Positions 1 to 7,739 of a DNA stretch of 64,000 bases are shown piece by piece. The position numbers and the translations under genes are program-made. Location of the stretch: assembly GCA_013360215.1 (NCBI GenBank), contig JABWCP010000002.1:113816-177815 (forward strand). The letters are read 5' to 3'. Under the pieces are notes generated by a model. That model was not told the origin of the DNA. It searched no databases and saw nothing but the letters and a program-made list of their open reading frames with translations. Every line of letters begins with the position of its first letter. Within the stretch, counting starts at the first letter, position 1. The DNA is from a bacterium. Its GTDB lineage: Bacteria > CLD3 > SB21.

Positions 1-179
1 GGTTGGAACTTTTAAAATTTGTTCGTCGACTCAAAGGTGAGTCATTCCCTGTCGTTGTTGTTTCGGGTTCGGATTTAGAAAGTTTGCGCGTCATTGAAAG
101 TGAACATACACGCACGCTGAGAAAACCTTACGGATTAGATCGTTTGGCAAAAGAAATACAAAGCATATCTCAAAACTAA
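1..179 (+). CDS. C-terminal end of a response-regulator receiver domain (5' truncated by window)
   Basis: Frame 3 is open from the window edge to a TAA at 177-179 and gives 58 residues. The segment has VVVVSGSD, matching the beta4 strand and conserved Ser/Thr of CheY-like receivers, followed by RKPYGLDRL, where the Lys-Pro pair and hydrophobic alpha5 helix are typical of the receiver C-terminus. No output domain follows, so this is either a stand-alone receiver or a protein with its receiver last. The stop lies 5 bases from the stop of the convergent pyrR gene with no terminator between. The phosphoacceptor Asp is outside the window. Confidence 0.7.
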   Translation, partial: LELLKFVRRLKGESFPVVVVSGSDLESLRVIESEHTRTLRKPYGLDRLAKEIQSISQN

Positions 180-184
180 ACTCA

Positions 185-745
185 TTAACTGCCTTTAATC
201 AAAGTTATTTCATCAATTTTATCGTATTCTTCCAAACAAACTTTTACTTTATCATTCATTTCTGAAGTAATTTTTTTTCCATAAATATCCGATTGGATCG
301 GCAACTCGCGACATCCCCTGTCTATAAGTACGGCCAACTGAATCCGTGACGGTCGCCCGAAATCCATAAGTTCATCCATTGCCGCTCGCACCGATCGACC
401 CGTAAAAAGCACATCATCGACAAGCACCAGGGGGCGTTCATTGATGTTAAAACGTATCTCGGTACTTTGTACTAATGGTTGCTTTAGCTTCGCTCTCGTA
501 TCATCCCGATAAAAGCTCACATCTAATACTCCCATCGGCAGCTCAATATCGGAAAATTTTTTAATCAAAATTTGTAATCGACGCGCAATAAATTCACCGC
601 GGGTCCTCATCCCTATTAAAGCTAGAGACTCTATGTTCGGATTGGAAGAAATGAGCGATCGCGCCATACTTTCAAGCATGGTATTAATTTCCTGTGCCCT
701 TGCTATGGTTATAGTTTTTTCTACGGCATTCATCTCTAATTCCAT
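185..745 (-). CDS. pyrR: PyrR: pyrimidine operon regulator / uracil phosphoribosyltransferase
   Basis: A 186-residue protein that matches PyrR along its length. It has TRGEFIARRL near residues 48-57, SFYRDD near 77-82, the PRPP-binding loop VLVDDVLFTGRSVRAA at about 107-122, then GRPSRIQLAVLIDRG and RELPI. PyrR binds pyr mRNA leaders in some bacteria and converts uracil plus PRPP to UMP. Its start overlaps the stop of the vWA gene by one base (TAATG), so it is the last gene of the envelope operon and probably translationally coupled. A start at Met5 (733) is also possible. No pyr biosynthetic gene or PyrR-type leader is visible nearby, so an RNA-binding role here is unproven; the phosphoribosyltransferase fold is clear. 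Confidence 0.93.
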   Translation of the reverse strand: MELEMNAVEKTITIARAQEINTMLESMARSLISSNPNIESLALIGMRTRGEFIARRLQILIKKFSDIELPMGVLDVSFYRDDTRAKLKQPLVQSTEIRFNINERPLVLVDDVLFTGRSVRAAMDELMDFGRPSRIQLAVLIDRGCRELPIQSDIYGKKITSEMNDKVKVCLEEYDKIDEITLIKGS

Positions 746-2856
746 TATTTATTGGTATTACGTTGCAAACGATGAATTTGACCAAGTGTTAATTCGAATA
801 ACATAAGAATTATCGCAAAGGCAATAAACCATTTCCAGCTTTCGATGCCAAATCGTGATTGTAAAATATAGTGCTCAATAGATTCTTTTTCAGTTAAAAA
901 CGTAATATTTGCAATGCCGCTAAATATTTTAAGAGAGTCCGATTCCCATGTCGCAAATTCACTTTCTTGGTTTGGGATATTGGCACTTACCAACGTAAGC
1001 ACTCGAGAATCATTTTTATCCACTAGAGAATAATTACCCGCCATATCGAGTTTATCAATTTGAGCTATTTTGATGTTATTTTGGACTACTAAAGATGGGA
1101 TGTAGTCACTCTGTTCACCAGTAAGACTGCGCATACGGACCATATCATTCGCATCTCTTTGAATACGAACTTTGACAGCGTCGCCGACAACGAATTGATT
1201 TTTATCATTTTCCTTACCATACAAGGCATATAAACAACGGTGCATAAGTGGTACGAAAAACGCACGAATGGGCAGATCATTCCAAGTCATAACTGGCATT
1301 GATGTCATAAGCATAAAATGACCGTTGTAAATAGCATATTCGGTTAAAAAATTACCGCTTTTTCCAAACGTTAGGATGTTTTGACCTTGGCGGGAATCTG
1401 TATTAAAGTAACGATAAAATTTTGGGGACTCAATATTCTTCAAAGAAGTGCGGTCCGTAAAAATATCTGCAATCAAAGGATGCGGCTGAGCATCAAATTG
1501 AAGTTCAATAAACGAATGGTTTTCGCTATTGAGCGAAACCATCTGAATCAAACGCGATACATCTAGTCTATCCGCGATTTGTTTATTAAATTGGGTGATA
1601 TCCGTTTTAGTACCCGGAATCATGAGAATTCCGCCACCCTCTTTCAAGAATTCTACGACTCGGTTAGTCTGAGATTCGTCCCAACGGCCAGGGTTTACAA
1701 GAATCAGAACATCAAATTTTTTCAGGTCAACGGTTGCAAGTTTGTCAAACAAAACTGATTTGGTAATGATGTTACCCGCTTGTTGGTCATGCGCTTTAAG
1801 CGCAAGCTCTATAAATTCTTTGTCTGCGAGTTCACCGGCCACAAGAACTTTGATATCTGATGGAACATAATAATGAAAATAATATCTATTATTTGCTAAA
1901 AAACCATCATCATCTAACTCCGCGTAACCGGAAACAAAGCCTGATTCGGATGCTGGGAATGAAATGCGCACATCGTTATCAGTTTTAGCATCAACCTGTA
2001 AAACGGACTGGCCTACTCGTTTCCCATTAGCATAGACGTGCAAAATTCTTTCACCGGACTGGGTTGACAATGAATTTCGTATCGTACAAACCATTTCGAT
2101 CGGGCGATTTTTTTGAAAAAAACGATTTTCGGTCTCAGTTTTTAATATGGCTAGGTCCGATTCCGGTTTCCCATCGATAGCGATGACAACTAAATGCGGC
2201 TTGATATGGCCGTAATCTGGAATTTGAGTATTAAATCGGTCGGATTTTTGCAAATCAGAGATGATATAAATTTCACGGTTGGGGTTTTTAGCCTGTGCTA
2301 AAAGGCTCACGGATTCGTGCAGAGCTTTATCTATAGCAAATGAATAATTTTCGATAACAATATTTTTAAGTCGAGCCCGTGCTTCAGAAAAATTAGAACT
2401 CCAATTTAAATTAGAAGCTTTTTTTAATCCTGACGCATCTATAATAACAAATTCATCGCCTTCTTGAAGATGCGAAATGACTTCCATTGCCTTATTTTTT
2501 ATGCGTTCCAGCGCTTGTCCGCGTTGATTTACGGACGAAGCGCTGAGTGAATTATCAAGTATAAGTACAACAGAAGTTTTAGCATGGGCGTTTATGTTTC
2601 CGTTTGTTGCGGACCACTTCCACACCGGTCGCCCAAATGCTATAACGAGGCACGCTACGATCATCGCTCTGATAATTAACAATAATATCTGTTGCCAACG
2701 TAACTTTTTAATTTGTTTTTTTTGGAGTGCTTTTAAAAAACGATTGGAGCTAAAAGGAACAACACGTGCTTTTTTTCGATTGAGCAGATGAATCAATATT
2801 GGAATAGATGCCAATACCAGACCATACAATAAAAAAGCATTTAAGAAACTAAACAT
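745..2856 (-). CDS. BatA-like membrane protein with von Willebrand factor A domain
   Basis: A 703-residue membrane protein. The N-terminus fits the aerotolerance-regulator BatA domain: a first membrane helix (about 4-25) ending in IHLLNRKKA, and a second at about 57-77. A vWA domain follows with the metal-ion-dependent adhesion motif DNSLS at 101-105. The middle contains a glutamine-amidotransferase-like segment (DVLILVNPGRWDE, then EFLKEGGGILMIPG), as in many long BatA/vWA proteins. A last membrane helix lies at about 672-690. Such proteins are usually encoded beside MoxR ATPases, but none is present; the gene sits between lolD (1-base gap) and pyrR. The function is probably envelope assembly or stress and is inferred from family only. 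Confidence 0.85.
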   Translation of the reverse strand: MFSFLNAFLLYGLVLASIPILIHLLNRKKARVVPFSSNRFLKALQKKQIKKLRWQQILLLIIRAMIVACLVIAFGRPVWKWSATNGNINAHAKTSVVLILDNSLSASSVNQRGQALERIKNKAMEVISHLQEGDEFVIIDASGLKKASNLNWSSNFSEARARLKNIVIENYSFAIDKALHESVSLLAQAKNPNREIYIISDLQKSDRFNTQIPDYGHIKPHLVVIAIDGKPESDLAILKTETENRFFQKNRPIEMVCTIRNSLSTQSGERILHVYANGKRVGQSVLQVDAKTDNDVRISFPASESGFVSGYAELDDDGFLANNRYYFHYYVPSDIKVLVAGELADKEFIELALKAHDQQAGNIITKSVLFDKLATVDLKKFDVLILVNPGRWDESQTNRVVEFLKEGGGILMIPGTKTDITQFNKQIADRLDVSRLIQMVSLNSENHSFIELQFDAQPHPLIADIFTDRTSLKNIESPKFYRYFNTDSRQGQNILTFGKSGNFLTEYAIYNGHFMLMTSMPVMTWNDLPIRAFFVPLMHRCLYALYGKENDKNQFVVGDAVKVRIQRDANDMVRMRSLTGEQSDYIPSLVVQNNIKIAQIDKLDMAGNYSLVDKNDSRVLTLVSANIPNQESEFATWESDSLKIFSGIANITFLTEKESIEHYILQSRFGIESWKWFIAFAIILMLFELTLGQIHRLQRNTNK

Positions 2857-2857
2857 A

Positions 2858-3574
2858 TCATGCTTTCCGTATATCGGAATCTATTCCGCCGTCTTCGATA
2901 CGAATCACTCGTTGTGCACGTTCAGCCAAAGCTTCGTTATGTGTTACCACGACGAATGTTTTATTAAATTCGCGGCAAAGATCAAACATGAGTTGATGCA
3001 GGTGCTCGCTAGCGCGCTTATCCAAATTTCCGGAAGGTTCATCGGCCAGAATAAGGCCCGGATCATTCATCAAAGCGCGTGCAAACGCAACGCGTTGCTG
3101 TTCGCCGCCGGATAGCTCAGAGGGTCTATGATAATAACGCTCGGCAAGACCCACATTTTTCAAAAGATTTTTGCCCCTTTCATAACTTGACGGATCGTTC
3201 GAAGGTTTTCCGGCAATCAATGCGGGCATAATTACGTTTTCCAGCGCAGTAAACTCCGGCAGCAAATAATGGAACTGAAAAACAAAACCAACACGCGCAT
3301 TACGCAAACGTGCCATAGCAACGTCTGATAACTGACTCACCTGTGTGTTTTCAAAGAAAACATCACCGGAAGAAGGCTTATCTAATATACCTAAAATGTG
3401 CAATAGTGTACTTTTTCCTGCGCCGGATGGTCCTAAAATTACAATAAATTCGCCCTCGTGTATATCTAGACTAATGTTATTTAAAACAGTTAGCTCACCT
3501 TTGGCCATGGTATAATTTTTACTAATGGCTTGTGCCCGAACGAGAATTTTTTTGGATTCGGCCGAAGCTATCAT
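2858..3574 (-). CDS. lolD: LolD-type ABC transporter ATPase
   Basis: A 238-residue ATPase of the LolD/MacB class. Walker A is GPSGAGKST (48-56), the Q-loop Gln is near residue 100, the signature is LSGGEQQR (154-161), Walker B is [12 protein letters not shown] (174-185), and the switch His is near 212 in VVVTHNE. LolD powers extraction of lipoproteins from the inner membrane together with LolC/LolE permeases, and two such permeases are encoded upstream in the same operon. The start overlaps the stop of the preceding exported-protein gene by 4 bases. The window encodes many lipobox proteins that would be clients. A MacB-like role cannot be excluded from the ATPase alone, but the two permeases favour Lol. 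Confidence 0.9.
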   Translation of the reverse strand: MIASAESKKILVRAQAISKNYTMAKGELTVLNNISLDIHEGEFIVILGPSGAGKSTLLHILGILDKPSSGDVFFENTQVSQLSDVAMARLRNARVGFVFQFHYLLPEFTALENVIMPALIAGKPSNDPSSYERGKNLLKNVGLAERYYHRPSELSGGEQQRVAFARALMNDPGLILADEPSGNLDKRASEHLHQLMFDLCREFNKTFVVVTHNEALAERAQRVIRIEDGGIDSDIRKA

Positions 3575-4407
3575 TGCGCCTCTTCGATAGTAAAAGTTGT
3601 ATTAAGCGATCCCGAATATTCGACCGCCGTCGAACCGACGGTACCTGTTCCGGCAAGCTGAGTAACCAAAGACCCGTTAAGAATTCGTCCCTCCGAAAAA
3701 CTGTACACCATCGTGCCTTCGATTATAACTAGAAAATTAATTTTAGACTGCTCTTGATGTTCAGGAATAGCGCCTTCTCCATTAACTTCCAATGATAGTT
3801 TGATCTTAGCCGTAGATTTATCCGCTTCTTCCAGTTTATACCGTACGGTAAGCGTCGGATCAGTTATTTTGAGTAATTTTTTAAAGGGTAAAATGATCGC
3901 AGAATCACCTGCTGCATCGTTTAATGTCCATGTTTCTCCAATTTTGAGAGTTTTTTCAGGAAATGGTATAAACATATAACGCCAAATGTTTTCAATACCG
4001 CTTTCCGCTAAAACTCCGTTTTTTAAGGTCAACGATTTTTCTAACAATGTCCCAAAACGATCAACACCGATTTCTACATGATCATTGGCAAAAAGTTTAG
4101 CCATTTTGTAAGTAAGATTTTGCCCATTGATCGTGTATCGTGTTAATTCGATGTCATTAGCTATCTGCGCACTGCCTTCACCGTCAACGTGCAAGATATT
4201 TTGATGAATATCATAGGCGGTTTCACCATATATTGAATTATTGTATGCGGACGAAATCGTTGAAAAATTCTTATACGTACTGACAGCAACGCGGTATTTA
4301 TCGCCTTCATTAAATTTGTAAGTTAATACAACGAGTCTGTCTTTTTGTGAAAAAGCTGTACTCGCAACAGTTAAAAACAAAATTAAATAGAATTTTAAAA
4401 ATCGCAT
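3571..4407 (-). CDS. Exported protein of unknown function in the lol operon
   Basis: A 278-residue protein with a clear signal peptide (about residues 1-20, ending AFSQ). The mature part looks beta-rich, with alternating hydrophobic strands and few cysteines, and contains GETWTLND near the middle. This resembles the secreted beta-sandwich proteins with DUF6263-like features common in Bacteroidota, but I cannot assign a family firmly. The gene lies between the LolC/E-type permease (8-base gap) and lolD (4-base overlap), so it is co-expressed with the lipoprotein-export machinery. It could be a periplasmic partner, but its position is the only support for that. Confidence 0.75.
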   Translation of the reverse strand: MRFLKFYLILFLTVASTAFSQKDRLVVLTYKFNEGDKYRVAVSTYKNFSTISSAYNNSIYGETAYDIHQNILHVDGEGSAQIANDIELTRYTINGQNLTYKMAKLFANDHVEIGVDRFGTLLEKSLTLKNGVLAESGIENIWRYMFIPFPEKTLKIGETWTLNDAAGDSAIILPFKKLLKITDPTLTVRYKLEEADKSTAKIKLSLEVNGEGAIPEHQEQSKINFLVIIEGTMVYSFSEGRILNGSLVTQLAGTGTVGSTAVEYSGSLNTTFTIEEAQ

Positions 4408-4414
4408 AGAATCC

Positions 4415-5644
4415 TTATGATTTTAAAGCTTCGAGTGGTAAAAGTTTTGCGGCTTTTCTGGCGGGATAGTACGTAGCGAAAAGACACAATAAAACGGACA
4501 TGACGATGACCGCAAAAAAATCAATCCACTGGAGTTCCATAGGTATGGCATCCAAAAAGAAAATGTCTCCCGGCAGCTTAAAAATGCCCCATTGTAGTTG
4601 AATAAAACAAATCGAATAACCTACAATACATCCGGCGACAATTCCTATGCTCCCGACGATCAGGCCTTGTCTTACAAAGATGGACGAAATAAATTTTTGA
4701 TTAGCGCCTATTGATTTGAGAATTCCAATTTCTTGTGTTTTCTGCATAACGACCATGATCAATGTGCTAACGATATTAAAACCGGCTACCATGATAATCA
4801 TACTCAGCAGTAAAAGCGACCCCCATTTTTCCAGTTTCATCGCGGCATACAAGTCGCGGTGCATATCATACCATGTTTCATATACAAAACTCTCACCTAA
4901 CTCAGTGCGTATCGCATTTTCGTATTCGGACGCTTGTGCTATATTCTCAAAACGAATATCCAAGCCGGTAATCGCCTCCTCTTTTTCAAATAGTTTCTGG
5001 GCTTCCGGTATGGATATAAATACGTAGGCATTATCATACTCGTACATATCGGTTTTAAACAAACCCGTTACCACATATCGACGCATGGGTGGAGCGCTAA
5101 AAGGCCCTGTAACCCCGGAAGGACTAATAACTGTCACCGTATCGCCTGTACTCACATCAAGGTTAATTGCAACACTCAAACCAAGCAGTATTCCTGATAA
5201 TCCTTCAGATTGCACTTCAAAATCAATTTTACCGGCAGCCATGTTTTTAGAAAGATCGGAAACTTGAACTAAACGCTTTTCTTCGGTGCCCTTTACAAAT
5301 ACGATGTGGCTGGATTGACGGCTGGTTATCATTGCTTTTTCAAGTATGTAAGGCGCCGCTCCGTTGATTGGGTACTGTTTTCGCAAAATGTTTTCTACGG
5401 AATCCGGTGATTTCATAGGAATTTCATTTTGCATTTTTATTTTACCGTGTGCATCGAATCCTACAAAACGGTTTTTAATTTCCGTTTCAAACCCATTGAG
5501 CACCGTAAGTACAAGGATGATTGACATTACCCCAACCATTACCCCTAATACTGAAATACCGCCGATAAGTGTTACAAAAAAGTTATCTTTGCGGGGTTTC
5601 AGGTAACGTAAAGCTATAAACCATTCCGATGGCATTTTTTTCAT
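4415..5644 (-). CDS. LolC/LolE-family ABC transporter permease (second copy)
   Basis: A 409-residue permease with the LolC/E layout. One N-terminal membrane helix carries the LIGGISVLGVMVGVMSIILVLTV segment (about 26-48), then a large periplasmic MacB-PCD-type domain (about 55-260), then three C-terminal membrane helices. The FtsX-type cytoplasmic loop is QEIGILKSIGA, and the C-terminus is YPARKAAKLLPLEALKS. It overlaps the upstream paralogue by 4 bases. With that paralogue and lolD it would form a heteromeric LolCDE complex; which copy is C and which is E cannot be decided here. Confidence 0.88.
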   Translation of the reverse strand: MKKMPSEWFIALRYLKPRKDNFFVTLIGGISVLGVMVGVMSIILVLTVLNGFETEIKNRFVGFDAHGKIKMQNEIPMKSPDSVENILRKQYPINGAAPYILEKAMITSRQSSHIVFVKGTEEKRLVQVSDLSKNMAAGKIDFEVQSEGLSGILLGLSVAINLDVSTGDTVTVISPSGVTGPFSAPPMRRYVVTGLFKTDMYEYDNAYVFISIPEAQKLFEKEEAITGLDIRFENIAQASEYENAIRTELGESFVYETWYDMHRDLYAAMKLEKWGSLLLLSMIIMVAGFNIVSTLIMVVMQKTQEIGILKSIGANQKFISSIFVRQGLIVGSIGIVAGCIVGYSICFIQLQWGIFKLPGDIFFLDAIPMELQWIDFFAVIVMSVLLCLFATYYPARKAAKLLPLEALKS

Positions 5645-6912
5645 TCGTATCGCACGGCCTCCACAGGATCTAAAAAAGCGGCCTTACGACTCGGATACAA
5701 CGTCGCCAACAGGCATAACAATACGGAAAATGAAGCAATCACAAAAAAATATTCGCCTCTTATTTCCATTGGAACAGAATCCATAAAATAGACATCGGAA
5801 TCCAAACTTAGCCATTTGAAATATATCTGTGACAGCATCAATGCGAGAGCCAATATCGAACCGACAACCGCGCCGATAAAACCAATAATGAGCCCTTCGG
5901 CAAGAAAAATGCGACGTATTTCAGAACGCGTAGCACCCATAGATCGTAAAACGCCAATCTCCTTAGTCTTCTCTATGACAATCATGAATAAGGTTCCAAC
6001 AATATTAAACGCCGCAACAAAAATGATAAGACTAAAAATTATCACCATTATGAAATTGTTAGTTTCTAACCAACCAAATAAGTTACGGTGATTATCATAC
6101 CAGGTTTTCGCGTAATACGGGAAGCCCAATTCACCATTAAGAGCTTCGGCTGTGGGTTTTGCCGATTCCGGATCATTTAGTTTTATTTCATAACCTGACA
6201 CGGACGTACCGTAATCAAACAATTTAGATGCTTCCGTAATATCCACGTAAACATAGACATTATCATATTCCGCTAACCCGCTTCGGTAAATGGCCGTTAC
6301 ACGATACTGGCGGACAACCGGTTGCTGCAAAAACGACGGTGAATTTTGGAGGCTAAACAAAGTAAGTTTATCGCCTATTCCGACTGCAAGTTTATCGGCT
6401 AATTTTTTTCCAATAACGATACCCGGTAATTTCTTGGAGGTACTGTCGTTTGAAATATAATCACGCAAACCCAGTGGAGTTGATACAGATACATGTGTTT
6501 TGAGGATATCTTTTTTCAGATCCAAGACCGAATGGAAACGTTGTTCATTAATTCCCTTAACGATAACACCGTCTGTAATTTGAGACGAACGAATCATGGC
6601 CTCTTTTTCAATATAAGGGGAAAATCCGATGATGGATTTATATTCCTGAAGTCGTTCCTCTATCATATTCGTATCACCTATCGGTTCTGTGCCATCAAAT
6701 GTCTTCAAACGAATATGTGCGTCAAAATTAATAAATTTGGTAATCAATTGATTTTCAAAACCGGATATGATGCACAACGTTATGATAAGCGCGGCTGTGC
6801 CTAAGGCCACGCCGGCCATGGAAATAATGGAAATAATGGAAATGAAACCATTTTTACGTTTGGCCCACAAATAACGGCGAGCTATAAAAGAAGGATACGA
6901 AAACAAATTCAT
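5641..6912 (-). CDS. LolC/LolE-family ABC transporter permease (first copy)
   Basis: A 423-residue paralogue of the downstream permease with the same topology: N-terminal helix, periplasmic domain, and three C-terminal helices with EKTKEIGVLRSMGATRSEI as the ATPase-coupling loop and YPSRKAAFLDPVEAVRYE at the end. The first membrane segment contains the repeated triplet Ile-Ser-Ile, encoded by three tandem 9-base units at 6817-6843. It overlaps the coiled-coil gene upstream and the second permease downstream by 4 bases each, so the operon is tightly coupled. Role: inner-membrane part of the lipoprotein-releasing transporter, from family knowledge. Confidence 0.88.
   Translation of the reverse strand: MNLFSYPSFIARRYLWAKRKNGFISIISIISMAGVALGTAALIITLCIISGFENQLITKFINFDAHIRLKTFDGTEPIGDTNMIEERLQEYKSIIGFSPYIEKEAMIRSSQITDGVIVKGINEQRFHSVLDLKKDILKTHVSVSTPLGLRDYISNDSTSKKLPGIVIGKKLADKLAVGIGDKLTLFSLQNSPSFLQQPVVRQYRVTAIYRSGLAEYDNVYVYVDITEASKLFDYGTSVSGYEIKLNDPESAKPTAEALNGELGFPYYAKTWYDNHRNLFGWLETNNFIMVIIFSLIIFVAAFNIVGTLFMIVIEKTKEIGVLRSMGATRSEIRRIFLAEGLIIGFIGAVVGSILALALMLSQIYFKWLSLDSDVYFMDSVPMEIRGEYFFVIASFSVLLCLLATLYPSRKAAFLDPVEAVRYE
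6817..6843. repeat. Three tandem 9-base units inside a permease gene
   Basis: Three consecutive 9-base units (plus-strand form AATGGAAAT, the first unit CATGGAAAT differing at one base) encode Ile-Ser-Ile repeats in the first membrane helix of the LolC/E-type permease. The unit length is a multiple of three, so slippage would lengthen or shorten the helix without a frameshift. Confidence 0.8.
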
Positions 6913-7646
6913 GATTCCCCTTGAGCAATACGATCGGAGAGATGAAACAATGCCTCACGACACTCAAAGTGTTTTTGCGGGTCATATTGTATGCTTTGAA
7001 GTTCTGTTTTGAGCGCATCCAATAGTCCGGTTTCACGTCGAATCATTGTTTTATAAGTCAATTTATGTTTTAGTTTTTGCATTTCGTCCGACAAAATCCT
7101 CACGTCTTTTTCGGCTTTGTGTGCCTGTTCTATAAAAAACTCATTCGCAATTAAACGTTTTTCTACATCGGGAAATAATTTTAAATCATTTTCTATCAAA
7201 AGATATTCTTCCCTTAGACGCGTTAATTCCTTTTGGGTTTGATCCAATCGTATAAGCCAATCAGACTTCGTAACAATCAATTGGTCTATTTGTTGTTGTA
7301 ACAATTCGAGTTCGATACGATCCTTAAGACCTTGTTTGGTAATCTGATCCTGCTTTTCACGAATTTTAGTCAACCGATGGAATTCACGCGTCAGAGTTTC
7401 ATGCTCTCGCTCCAGATCCGGAAGATAAGCGGTTAACTTGCGCGCGTCTTCCAAACGAACTTCAATTAATTTACATTCCGTCTCCGTATTATCAATGATG
7501 CGTTTAACGGTTTCTGAAACAGAAAATATTTTTTCATTAATATCATCGTATTTCAGTTTCTTTTTATACCACTCTTCTTCTTCCTTTAGCAAACGAATTA
7601 ATTCGTTAATATCGTTTTCTTTTACTTCAGGTAACCTTTTTTCCAT
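6909..7646 (-). CDS. Predicted coiled-coil protein, first gene of the lol operon
   Basis: A 245-residue, highly charged protein that is almost entirely predicted helix. It has heptad-like Leu/Ile spacing from about residue 35 to 220 and is rich in Glu, Lys, Gln and Arg. It has no signal peptide and no membrane segment. It resembles the C4-zinc-ribbon-linked coiled-coil proteins in length and composition, but I see no CxxC pairs, so I do not assign that family. The start was taken at ATG 7646 (MEKRLPEV) rather than 33 bases upstream, because the longer form adds residues with no coiled-coil character. It overlaps the first permease by 4 bases. Confidence 0.7.
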   Translation of the reverse strand: MEKRLPEVKENDINELIRLLKEEEEWYKKKLKYDDINEKIFSVSETVKRIIDNTETECKLIEVRLEDARKLTAYLPDLEREHETLTREFHRLTKIREKQDQITKQGLKDRIELELLQQQIDQLIVTKSDWLIRLDQTQKELTRLREEYLLIENDLKLFPDVEKRLIANEFFIEQAHKAEKDVRILSDEMQKLKHKLTYKTMIRRETGLLDALKTELQSIQYDPQKHFECREALFHLSDRIAQGES

Positions 7647-7684
7647 AATATAGTTTACCAATTTTACGCAATAAAACAAAGTTT

Positions 7685-7713
7685 TTGATTATATCAGCAG
7701 CCTTATCCATATT
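7685..7713 (+). promoter_or_regulatory. Candidate promoter for addAB-dgt
   Basis: TTGATT at 7685-7690 and CATATT at 7708-7713 are separated by 17 bases. They overlap the oppositely directed extended -10 element, so the two divergent operons may compete for polymerase. The -10 match is only fair. Confidence 0.33.
7688..7696 (-). promoter_or_regulatory. Candidate extended -10 promoter for the lol operon
   Basis: On the minus strand the sequence TGATATAAT is a perfect extended -10 element (TGn plus TATAAT). Initiation would fall near 7681, giving a leader of about 35 bases to the start at 7646. No good -35 at the standard distance is needed for this promoter class. Inferred from sequence only. 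Confidence 0.45.
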
Positions 7714-7739
7714 GATCAATCACATTTACAATACTAGAA

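Noticed and set aside
6665..6690. Reverse copy of GAACCGATAGG within a permease gene
   Set aside because: It lies in coding sequence without a hairpin; considered chance and not another copy of the repeat element.
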